Source: Ulva prolifera (lineage: Eukaryota; Chlorophyta; Ulvophyceae; Ulvales; Ulvaceae). Taken from it: a stretch of DNA of 64,000 nucleotides. Location of the stretch: positions 4,796,538 through 4,860,537 of the forward strand of contig CM041203.1 in the NCBI GenBank assembly GCA_023078555.1, in the 5' to 3' direction. Of the stretch, positions 54,053 to 64,000 are shown one piece after another (the stretch's first letter is position 1; every line of letters begins with the position of its first letter). A model generated the notes under the pieces. The model saw only the letters and a program-made list of their open reading frames with translations, made no database searches and was not told the origin of the DNA. The translations under genes and the position numbers were made by a program.

Positions 54053-57000
54053 CTGCACCAGGAAAGAGACACGTCAGTGATGGGCGGCTGCAGCTGCTGA
54101 GGCGGCATGCAATGCCGAGCTGGCACACTGAGTGGTCGCCGCTCATGACGCAGCTTGCAGGGTGCCACGTGGATGAGTGACTGGCGTATATTCGACCGTG
54201 ATGCCCGAAACGTAGCTATCGCCCAAACCCAATCATTTTCACTGTGTGCGAAGTTGACGACAGATCGACATTGCCACGTGCATGAGAGCTACCTGGAGCG
54301 GTATATGAGTTCTGACATATGTGACCCGAGCCAGGGCGGACCAGAGATACGTACGGAAGATGCAATCACGCGATTTGAGGCATAGGGAACAATTCCACGT
54401 CGATGGACTCAGCTTGTCGCGATCTCGCTCAAAGAAACGGTTCACTAAAAAATCATTTCGTGCGTGTGTTGCAACTGGCAGCCTCGAACGCTCGTGGGCT
54501 GCGAGCGCAACTCAGGTGCGACGTGGCGCATGCACATCTGACGTGGCGCAGTCGAAGCCCGCGCCGTGCACGCCATGCATGGCCATGGCGCAAGAACCTG
54601 GGACGACACAACGTCGCCGATACAGTGCATGCAGGGCCCTGCAGGGGTGAACGATGCAACTGCATGCAAGCATCGATGCTTTAGTGATATCACAACGTCC
54701 CAGGCGCGGTGCAAGTGCGTGAGGGAGGGAAGCATGCCAGGGGCCCACCGCGTGCGTGCCACGTGGCACCCCAAGATTCAAGCTCTGGACTCACTGAGTC
54801 CGCATGACAGATGACGCTCAGGAGATTGTATTCATAGCAAGTCTATGTGACGCAGGCAGGCCGAGGTAACTACAGAGCGCTACGTGAACCATGTTGAGCA
54901 TTTCAGGTGCTAGCTGATCGGTCGACCGATCAGCTAGCACCTGAGTCGATCGACTCATGCACGTCGCCTCGTCCGCACTGGGTGTCTCACACGCAATTCA
55001 AGCAAGCGAAGCTGCCAAGCTGTCTTAGCGTGTATCCGTTCACTTTCAAAGTTTGTGTAACACGGTTGCCAGATTGATCGCGAGTTCGCACGACGCATAG
55101 CAGCCTTCGCGGTGTACGCATGCGGAAATCTGAGAAGTGGAGGGGCACAGGCAAACACATGAAAACCCTTCCTCAGGATTCGCAGTGCGCGCATATGATG
55201 CATCATGATGCCGAGCGTCGGTTTCCGGAATACCTAGGCCATCGGAGGATCGTGCAGGCCATGTTGACAGGCCTACTAGTAGGGAACGCTGAGGCACATG
55301 AAACAGCATTGAATTATTTCGTTGGACAAAACCACTGGCAGCAAGAAAGCGCTGTCGTTCACAGGTGCGAAGACGTTACGCAACAGTTAACGGGTGCAGA
55401 TCTCGACAAACCCTTACCACGTGCCGACTTCGCTGCAACACTTTACAGCGCGCACAACAGAACCCATCACCACTCCCCTTCTTTCCCAATCGTAAGACTT
55501 AATATATAGGGGGTCTATGGCTTCAAGCCTGGGTTGGCGGATGTGCACACCCTCCGCAGCCGGCACCGGGAGTTGAGCACTGGGACTGTTTGTCAGTTCG
55601 ACGCTCGAACGACACCATCGACAACACGACAGGTAACGGAGGAGCACCTTGAGCCATCGTGGTGGAAGTGGGTGTAGAAAGCATTTTGGTTCAGAAGCTC
55701 TTGCGCGAAGCGAAAGCAGCGTGAGATCTGGGAAGCTCGATCGAAAGGGCTTGCAATCATACGAAGCACTGGTAGCGCAGGAAAAGTTTGAGCGTGTTCT
55801 TGAATCCTAGAATGAGGCCTCGTAGCTACCACCGATCTTGCATTCGATCGCCCCAACGGGATACTGAATTCCCTTCAGCCACAACCAAGATCGTCGACCG
55901 CCCATTACTCAAGGGAGACTTGCGGTGCATGACTGCCTGTCGATCGTCACCACATAACGCAGATCGGCGTCAGAGGGATCCCATGCACATGCGGCACCTG
56001 CATCGCCTTGCCGCATTCTTCACAGCTGAACATCATCTGCATATACCTCATAGATGACGTCGTTCGGACAGACTGCAATGCTTGTGCCCCAACGCGTTGC
56101 AACGTACGTCTCGTGCGCGAGGGCCACGATGGGTCTTGCACGATCGCACAAGAGCATCTGTTTAACGCAGCAATACAGCGTACACGCTTTGCGAGCTCAT
56201 GACGTATGTCACTGTCTGGTCAGGTGTCATATGCACGTGCAGCCTTGTACGTCCGCCAGGTGGTGGACGAATTGCCGGTGGACAACAAGGCGATGCGACG
56301 ATGCTCGGGAATGGACCGAAGCTAAGCATCGGAGAGATAGAGCTAGCTGATTGCGATGTCGCTGACTGCCACATTCGCCGAAACAACTTGTCCTGTTGTC
56401 AACGCACTGCAATGTCACAGAGGTGCTGTTCACCGGCCTGATTCCGATGACGACCCAACAGTGACAGCCACAATTCTGACAATGATTTCTTCCTATGGTG
56501 CGTTGAGCGATGCAAAATTGGCGCCACGTGTCCATGATCGTGTGTGTACCGAAGGACGGACGCCTGGTTCACTGTGATGAGCCTCCCGCTGCCAGGGATT
56601 ACTGATGAAAGCTTGGCAGACAGAACAAAGAACGCTTAATCTTACAAAAGAGTGAGCGGGAGAAGAGAAACACCAAAACCGAATCTCATCCGAAGCAACA
56701 GCAACACATACACTCACGACCACACCACAACCGCACCCACACCTCAGTATGCTTAATAGTATACAGTCTATGCTCCATTAAGTGCGATTCCCACGCGCTA
56801 CATGAGATTCCGATGGCCATCCTGCACTCAAGTGGGTGTCGCCTGCAGCAGATATGTGGATGGATATCCTGTGCAACTGCCCTTCCCTGCTTGTGCTCAC
56901 ACTGTTTGCATTGCTCATGCAGGCCACGCCTTGTTCACTTCACCATCACCGTCGTCCACAAGCAAAGCAAAACAATATTAGAATGATCCTACACAACCAC

Positions 57001-57391
57001 ATTGCACGTCTGCATCCCATCAGTTCCTCTCCGCATTCCTCTTGTATACTGCTGACAATTGTTTTTTGACAAAGCAGATTCACGTCTGCTTCACATCACT
57101 GCAAAGCTGCCCATTCCAGGAGCAGGGAATCACTGCCACTGACAAAATCCCCTGCCACTGCAGGAAATCAGTCCAGTCCGATCTCGTCCAGGCAGGAGGT
57201 CAACGTGAATAATGGACTACCAGAGAGCGCAGACACAACACATCGCTGACCAAAAGGCATATGTATGCTTGTTCAAGTTGTGATACGCAGCAAAGGTATC
57301 GCAGAGGTACAGCCTAGGGAGCACATGAGCCAGTCAGGCCCGTCAACGTACAGACTTTCCTGTGTACCTTGTACACGTGCAGAGGACGTAC
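54053..57391. other. Upstream part of duplicated unit 1, no firm exons
   Basis: Up to about 54780 it matches 63295-64000 closely. Beyond that no counterpart is in the window. Contains the palindrome pair at 54903-54957. Expected to hold missing 5' exons or introns of the unrecognised gene, but none could be assigned. Confidence 0.45.
54903..54957. repeat. Two overlapping perfect palindromes, 42 and 16 bp
   Basis: 54903-54944 is a perfect 42-bp palindrome centred on GTCGAC. 54942-54957 (TGAGTCGATCGACTCA) is a perfect 16-bp palindrome. They share three bases. Confidence 0.95.
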
Positions 57392-57488
57392 CCGAGCATG
57401 GTCTCATGTTCTGGCGGGTGCATCATGATGCTGGCCCACATCTTGCAGACGAGCCTTCCCACACCGTCTCGTCCAACCGAAACAGGAA
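57392..57488 (-). CDS. Possible upstream exon of the unrecognised gene
   Basis: A 97-nt stretch bounded by CGCTGCAG| and |GTACGT on the minus strand. It encodes a plausible segment including GRDGVGRLVCKMWASIMM and PPEHETML. It ends in phase 2, so at least one further exon must lie between it and 54052. Assignment to the same gene is a guess; the evidence is splice-site quality and protein-like composition only. Confidence 0.3.
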
Positions 57489-60277
57489 CTGCAGCGTTCG
57501 GGAAGCGGCGCCGGCAGCAAAGGTGATGCATATATGCTCCCTGCATTTGGACCGAGGAAGCCGATATCTGGAGATCTGCGGACATGTACCCTGCCAAAGG
57601 CGGCCCATGCGAGCGTCATTGCAAGACTTTGAGACACCAGCAACGTGCAGCCACACCATCGGACGTTGGCTTGCGCGTGTTGACCTCTGCACCTCACAGA
57701 TCACCCTCCACAGTGGAGCCCGTCCAGGTAGCGACTGTGGGTCCATGCGCTGTCAAGCTCGATTACCACTTAGTGAAGTGAAAGAGCAGCATTCCTGGAT
57801 TTACTCAGCCTGTGTATGCTGCTGCCAGTGGTGCGATGCCTCAGTACTTTCGTCGCGACGGCATGCATCTGCGTCTGTGATCAATGTCACCCTCGGCCGG
57901 GCGCATCTCCCCGCTGCAGCAGCAGCCTGGTGCGCTGTTTGAACGACAGCCCGGAGTGAGCGGTCCCCACACACTGCATTCATGCATGGCATGCGGTCCG
58001 GTGCTACGGATGGCATTGGTGAGTGACACAACTGGACGGGTAACCAATCGGTGCTGCCAGCAGTGCCGGCGCCGTTAAGCTTAAGGCTGCCTGCACTAGT
58101 AGCTATGACCTTCACAAACACACAAGTATGCGTGAGACCCTGTACTCAGTGGCTCCTTGCATGGCGTCACCGCGCCAGTTTGCCACGCCTACGTAAGCAG
58201 GGTGCAGTAGTCCCATGCAAACAGCATCGCTGAGACATGCTGGGCCGTATGTATAGGGCACACGGCGCCGGGCGTGGCGCGTTGTCGTAGAGGCTAAGCG
58301 AAGGCTGGACTACGATGGTGTGTGATTGTAGTTCTGCAGCGCCATCGGCATCCTGTTGCGAGTGCAGCAAGGCCGTGCACCACCTTTCGTATGCACTGCT
58401 TGGGCACCGGTGGCCACAGGCAAGATTCAAGCGCGCCGACTCTCGAGCCAGCTCTGGCGCGCCGCTTGGTGTTTGAACTGCCTGTGCATGCACACCTTCC
58501 AGCCGTTCAACAGGTTGGATTCAACGAGTTGGATCAGCGGCCAAGCTGCATCTCATAACGGCACTGAATCATGCACCCATGAAAACTTCAAGCTGCAGAC
58601 GCATTCTGAAGCTCAAATACTAGCGTGATGTCTGAGCTTGGTCATGCTGAGCTTGTTGTTGAGCTTGGCCAGTGGTATGCTGCAGCAGGCGCTGCAATTG
58701 GTACAAGTGAACTGGCTGACTGCTGCCGGACCACAGCTGCAGCACGCATGTGAACAGCCACTGAGATGCAAATACCACTAGTGTGCTGTCTGCCTGCTGT
58801 CCTTCCACATGCCCAGCTGCAGTGATGAGGCAAAAGACAGAGCTGTGAACCTGAGCCTGTGGCAACATGTACCTTGGATTTCTCGACCCAGTCTGGATGA
58901 TGGAATTGTCAACGACCCACTGCATAAGGCTATTCTGTTGTGCATGAAAGGCAGAGCCTCGTACGGCCCCGTGCATTCGCCTGATGTCGACTCTGCCCCT
59001 CTGCCTGTGGCTGCCTTTTGCTTGCTCACAGACAGTCACGATGACACTGCGGTGCAGAAAGCAGTAATGATACAGACGTGAATGCAAGAGGCTGCAGTTT
59101 CATTATCAGGATTCGTCACCTGAGCTAGGCTCTCTGTGATCACGGAGAAAGCGTGATGGCAAAGGCGCTTATCATCGCTGCCGCATCGAAGATGCAGCTG
59201 CCTTGTTCTACGTGAAACAGCAAGAAGATGTGCTGAAGGAGTTGACGGTCACAGCTGCCCGGGTCGTGGAACCGTTGCGTCGCTCGATAGTCGCTCATGG
59301 CAATCATGCACGGCAACACGGCAACACGGCACACCTGTAACAAACGTACCTTGGTTCCGATGCGGGGTTACAATATGCCATGGCCTCGCGAAACCATAAT
59401 TCAATACGTAGCGGATCATCTTCGAACTGACGATCAGCACTTTGCTTCACTGTCTTGATGAACAGTGCCTGCCGATCGACACTAGCCAGACCACTCCTTG
59501 GCAAGCACTCATCCGGATTGCTGCTTCAGCATACACAGCTGATATGTGACCGTGAGTAAGAGAATGCATCGGCTTCTGTGCACGCTTTATGGCAGTGCTG
59601 CTGATACACGAAAGCCTCCCTGCACGGCTCTCTGACATGCAGGCTCTACATGGACAAGCTCAACGCTTGATCAACAGCTGTGGCAATTCAGTACTCATGT
59701 CGCTTCATGGCTGGTGTACGCTGCAGCAGGCAAGTGTTGGCCAGAATGTTGCGCATTGGTGCCTTGCAGCCTTGCACGCTGCCCACTTGTCCCTTTCCGT
59801 GCTCGAGCTCAAGGAGCCTCACACATGCAGCAACCGACAAATTCCAAGCCATTGTCCATCATGTGCAGCCAATAAACATGTTGCAAGCAAACAGGATTAC
59901 AACACAGGCTGGTCAGTACAAATCTCCGATTCGACTCAATTTCCCACTAGCTAAGGCTACTCATCACAGTACTAGTGGAGGTCATAGCTACTTCTCACTC
60001 CACCAACACATCCAGGAGCTCAGAGCATCAGACGAGTGGCCAGGGGCGCCCCTCAGGCGCCTTCACACTGCCACGCCTGCTGACACAGGCCCCTTCCTCT
60101 ACATCATCTGGCACCTCTCAACAACGGCCCCACACTTGGCATGCTACACACACAACCGCCGCACCGCGCCATTAACACATCTAACTCAGCATACATCTCG
60201 AGAGCTCGTCACAACTACGAGACGGGCATCGGAGCGGGCGCCGGCGTGGACCAGTCCCACAGCCCCTCCTCCACCGA
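57489..60277. other. Junction of duplicated units; no supported gene
   Basis: Crosses the boundary near 58320 between units 1 and 2. From 58320 to 59974 it is the diverged counterpart of 48980-50698. Overlapping open frames on both strands at 57.3-58.1 kb lack family similarity, apart from the tentative exon at 57392-57488. Confidence 0.45.
59897..59901 (-). terminator. Putative TGTAA signal, duplicated gene copy 2
   Basis: TGTAA on the minus strand, 377 nt past the stop at 60278. It is the counterpart of 50628-50632. Confidence 0.45.
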
Positions 60278-63200
60278 TCAATGACGCAACATCAGGGCGT
60301 TGACTGCCTCCCCAGACGACGCCGCGGCGAGCGCCGCGATGTACTCCTCCGCCGGCAATGACTCCAGGTGCGCGGCGGCGAGGCGTCCCGCCTCCTGCGT
60401 CGAAGGCGCCCACGGGCAGCAGATGCGTTCGCACTCGGCCTCCACCTGCCCACACTCCCGGCACAGCTCCGGCTCTGGCGGCCCCTGCGGCACAGCTGCC
60501 TCGCAGATGTGGGCCTCCCTGGCATACGTCGGCTGGGGCGGTGCTGCGCTCGAGGAAGCACCCACAGTCGCCGAGAGCGAAGACCGTCCGGCGGGCAGGG
60601 TCTGCGCCGCAGTGGCCACAGGTGCGGCCCGACCTAGGCCCCCCTCCCTCTGCGCACCACCCTCACGACCGCCCCAGAACTGCTGCCGTGCCACAGGGGC
60701 GGCCGCTTCCGGCAGTGCCATCCGCTTGGCGGCGGCCGCTCGCGGCCCCTCAACCCCGTCTCCGCGGCTTCGCTTCGCTCCCTGAGTCGCCGATCCCGCG
60801 CCCGCCATTGTGATGGCGGCGGGTGGAGGCACTTGCATCACATGTGCGGCCTGGCACTGCGCAGTTGGGGCGCCACCCGGACCCTGTTCGGCGGAGAGGC
60901 CTGCACATGCAGCGACATGGATGAGGTGAGTGCGCACAGTTTGTTTCCTTTGTCAATGAGTAACAGTACAGATCGAAGCATGCTGGGCATGCGTTGTTCG
61001 CGAGCCGGACGGGGTGGCCCTGGTACGGCATACTCTATACAAATTTCGCATGATACTCACTGCTAGTATCCATGAACACCGTACGGCTACACGTGTCCGT
61101 GTGTGTTCCTTTGTGCGTTGAGGACCACGCCGTATCCTCTACGGCCATGCAAGCGTGAGCATGCGAACGATGAGTAGGCAACGCTGCGAACAGGTCTCAA
61201 CATCCGTGTGTGCCCTGATCGTCCTGATCACAGCATCGGCATTCCGCTCGGCATTCTGCTCGGACACATCTCAGTGCGATTTCCACTGCGCTGACAACCG
61301 TCAGTATACACCCCTACTGATTCCTGTTTAGAGCCAGTGCCATCCCATATGCAGGCACTCATGTAAAGAGGTGGCGCACCGTGCGTGATGTAAACGGCAG
61401 CAGGCGCCTGTGGAAGCGGCTGTAGCGCCAGGATCACATTAGCTGGCTGCGTCTCGAAACCACCACGTGATCGCCGGGCGCTGTGGATGTCCGCATGCAT
61501 GTCGCCGGTGCCGGGAGCTTGCTGGCCGGGCCCTTGCCTTGTGCTGGGCTTGTCTGATGCCACGGGCTGCGCAGCGGACGGGGCCATGGCCGGCGCCTCA
61601 GGGAGCGGCCAGAGTGTATCTGCACGCGCAGCAGCAGCCATCAGTTCCAGCCAAGCCATGAGTTACCGACGGCATGACTGCAGGGCGTCGATGCATATGG
61701 TGCTCTGTTGCGACTGCTACATACCCGACACACATGCAGCCGCAGCGTCGCATGCGACGGCAAGCAGAGCTCCATGGAAGGTAGGATACAGTGATGCATA
61801 CACGCAACCGCAAGGCGCAGCAGCTGTCTGCGGTCGAGGCTCAGATGCGCACCAATCGCCTGGAATGCCTTGGCCGAGGTCCCACGTCCCAGTTCCGCGT
61901 CCGCCCTCTCGCCGAGGCCTCTCAGCAGCGCCCACACCGCCGCGTTCACCCGGGCCACCACGGCGTCATGGCCCTCCGGCGCTGGCGCGCAAAGAGTCCC
62001 CACCAGAGTCCCGATCAAGGCGACCGCCCCGCCGTCCCACGCCGCCGGGTCCGCACCGTCGAAGCCCAACGCGGCTGCGTGATAACACACCCGCCTGGTG
62101 AGCAAGATGAGGCTGCCCGTGCAGCTGCAGTTCTGTTCTGCTGTGTCGGCGTGTAGCACGAGTGCGAACTCCGTGGTGGCAAGCAGAGCGGCGAGGAAGT
62201 AGCGCTGCTGGGGTGTCCACTTGGGCGCGTGCTCCGCCGCGATCCGCGCAATGGTGTCCGGGATGTCTGCCAGCTCGAGTACAGCGCGGCGCATGGTGCC
62301 AGAGGCGTCGTCGGGCTGGTCGTCAGAGGTCGAGGCTACCGCCTGCATATGCGCTTGCCAGAGTTGGTGTCACATCTGAGGGGTTCGAACAAGAGGGCAA
62401 CATGGGCAGAGGTGCAGGCCACACACATGCGAATGGCAGACGAGTCTGTACTCAGGACCAGGCTTCAGATTTAGCTGAATCTTCCAAAGTAGACATGGCC
62501 AGAGCTACAGGTGGACGTATCCATCGAGTGCAGGCTGAACGCTTTCATGCAAGGGGTTTGATCCGCATGGTGGGCATTGTGGAAGCAAGTTGCACGAGGC
62601 GCGTCTGCGTGCATGAGGGTGGCCGCCGCCGCGTTGCTGGAACTGTGAGATGCTCGATTGCCAGCATGCATTGAAGGGCAATGGCATGCAGGCGGGCCAC
62701 ACCTGCTGGTACACGATCTTGTGACCCACAAGTATCACCTGCAGGTCGCACAGGGCCTTGAGCATGCGCCGCCGGGCCGCCTCTGAGTCGCCTGCGTTGC
62801 CCGCGTACTCGCCGAAGCTCCTATCGCGCAGCACGCGCGCGTCTTCGCGCAGGTGGCCGTGCCCCCACTGCACCTGCAGCTCGACCAGAACTCATGACTA
62901 ATATATATTAGGGTTGCGCACTACCACCTGGCCGTATGGCTGGAGTCCGGGGGATGATCCCCATGAGTTCCCGAATTCATTGCGCTCGAGGCACTGGTTA
63001 GACGCCTCGTTGAACGAAACATGTCTGCCAATTGTTACGCTTGCGGCTGTAACTGCGGAGCAGAGTATCACAAATGCCGTACATCGGTGGTGGTATCTCT
63101 GTAATGGACAGGCTCACATTTGACATCGCTACGGCATCCAGCCCTGCTTTTGCATGCATGCACATCAACTGTACGGTGCACTCTCGCATGCATGGATGTT

Positions 63201-63294
63201 GATCACCACGCCCGAGCGGGGGAGCTCACCTGCTGCGGCGGCGCCGCCCTCGCGGTGACAAGCCTGACGGGGGTGTTGATGCGTGGGGGCAGTC
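60278..63294 (-). CDS. Unrecognised multi-exon gene, copy 2 (5' end not found)
   Basis: Exons 63294-63230, 62873-62739, 62342-61802, 61619-61380 and 60900-60278, the same five lengths as copy 1 (65, 135, 541, 240, 623 nt) with the same phases and stop. All splice dinucleotides are kept and no frame is broken, while introns have gained several short insertions. The last exon differs from copy 1 at only a handful of residues (for example GEG to GDG, RLGGLC to REGGLG, SGQAV to SGEAV). The Cys cluster and basic motif are unchanged. This looks like purifying selection or recent conversion, so both copies are probably functional. Upstream exons would lie beyond the window edge. Function unknown. 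Confidence 0.6.
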
Positions 63295-64000
63295 CTGCAC
63301 CAGGAAAGAGACACGTCAGTGATGGGCGGCTGCAGCTGCTGAGCCGGCATGCAATGCCGAGCTGGCACACTGAGTGGTCGCCGCTCATGACGCAGCTTGC
63401 AGGGTGCCACGTGGATGAGTGACTGGCGTATATACGACCGTGATGCCCGAAACGTAGCTATCGCCCGGGCGATGGCCAAACCCAATCATTTTCACTGTGT
63501 GCGAAGTTGACGACAGATCGACAGTGCCACGTGCATGAGAGCTACCTGGAGCGGTATATGAGTTCTGACATATGTGACCCGAGCCAGGGCGGACCAGAGA
63601 TACGTATACGTACTATAGTATACGGAAGATGCAATCACGCGATTCGAGGCATAGGGAAAAATTCCACGTCGATGGACTCAGCTTGTCGCGATCTCGCTCA
63701 AAGAAACGGTTCACTAAAAAATCATATCGTGCGTGTGTTGCAACTGGCAGCCTTGAACGCTCGTGGGCTGCGAGCGCAACACAGGTGCCACGTGGCGCAT
63801 GCACATCTGACGTGGCGCAGTCGAAGCCCGCGCCGTGCACGCCATGCATGGCCATTCATGGCCATGGCGCAAGAACCTGGGACAACACAACGTCGCCGAT
63901 ACAGTGCATGTAGGGCCCTGCAGGCGTGAACGATACAACTGCATGCAAGCATCGAGGCTATAGTGATATCACAACGTCCCAGGCGCTGTGCAAGTGCGTG

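Larger units (their letters stand above)
48980..58320. repeat. Tandem segmental duplication, unit 1 (~9.3 kb)
   Basis: Collinear with 58320-64000 and beyond at an offset of 9.24-9.34 kb. Identity is modest from 48980 to about 50698, then jumps to mid-90s percent by eye from 50699 to about 54780, where the window runs out on the other copy. Contains one full set of the known exons of the unrecognised gene. Boundaries are approximate. Confidence 0.8.
58320..64000. repeat. Tandem segmental duplication, unit 2 (runs off the window)
   Basis: Collinear with unit 1. The strongly similar block starts at 59975 (matching 50699) and continues to the window edge. Several short insertions relative to unit 1 are listed in the findings. 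Confidence 0.8.

Noticed and set aside
54146..54190. Extension of the first known exon of the duplicated gene to an upstream ATG
   Set aside because: A good acceptor (CTGGTGCAG) at 54053 and phase agreement favour an internal exon starting at 54052, with a missing upstream exon.
57265..57942. Plus-strand open frame of 225 codons
   Set aside because: No recognisable domain. The minus strand offers a better splice-bounded segment in the same place.

Overview
This window looks like nuclear DNA of a green alga, probably a trebouxiophyte-like chlorophyte (inference). Genes are split by many introns and coding exons are GC-rich. Introns run mostly from GTGCG... to TGCAG. The recognisable proteins have their closest relatives in plants: an ABCC1/2-type vacuolar ABC transporter, an EDS5/DTX-type MATE carrier, an RLF-type cytochrome b5 protein and a Bruno/CELF-like RNA-binding protein. 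No bacterial operon, rRNA, tRNA or CRISPR array was seen.

Layout. 0.9-4.8 kb (minus): MATE carrier, 5 exons. 4.8-10.6 kb: gene-poor, with two 102-bp MITEs. 10.6-13.6 kb (plus): a 953-residue protein joining a SKP1/POZ-like N-terminus to leucine-rich repeats. 13.6-17.8 kb: gene-poor. 17.8-32.8 kb (minus): ABCC transporter, modelled as 19 exons whose phases agree throughout (1827 aa). It is divergent from the cytochrome b5 gene (33.4-35.7 kb, plus) across about 630 bp. 37.7-44.4 kb (plus): three tandem cupin_5/DUF985 genes with duplicated flanks. 45.7-48.9 kb (minus): three-RRM protein. 49-64 kb: a tandem segmental duplication of about 9.3 kb. Each unit carries an intact copy of one unrecognised multi-exon minus-strand gene. 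The two copies have identical exon lengths.

The non-coding DNA is the other story. A hAT-type MITE family has five copies of exactly 102 bp, with 13-bp terminal inverted repeats and 8-bp target duplications, and at least three relics. There are overlapping long perfect palindromes at two loci, other dispersed repeats in opposite orientations, short tandem repeats in introns, and C-runs directly after several 5' splice sites. The genes do not form an obvious pathway: the transporters, RNA-binding protein and cytochrome b5 protein look like housekeeping or stress functions. The lineage-specific material is the SKP1-LRR fusion, the cupin triplet and the duplicated unknown gene.

Exon boundaries were placed by hand from GT/AG sites, reading frame and family similarity. 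They should be good to a base or two where phases agree, but no transcript data were available.
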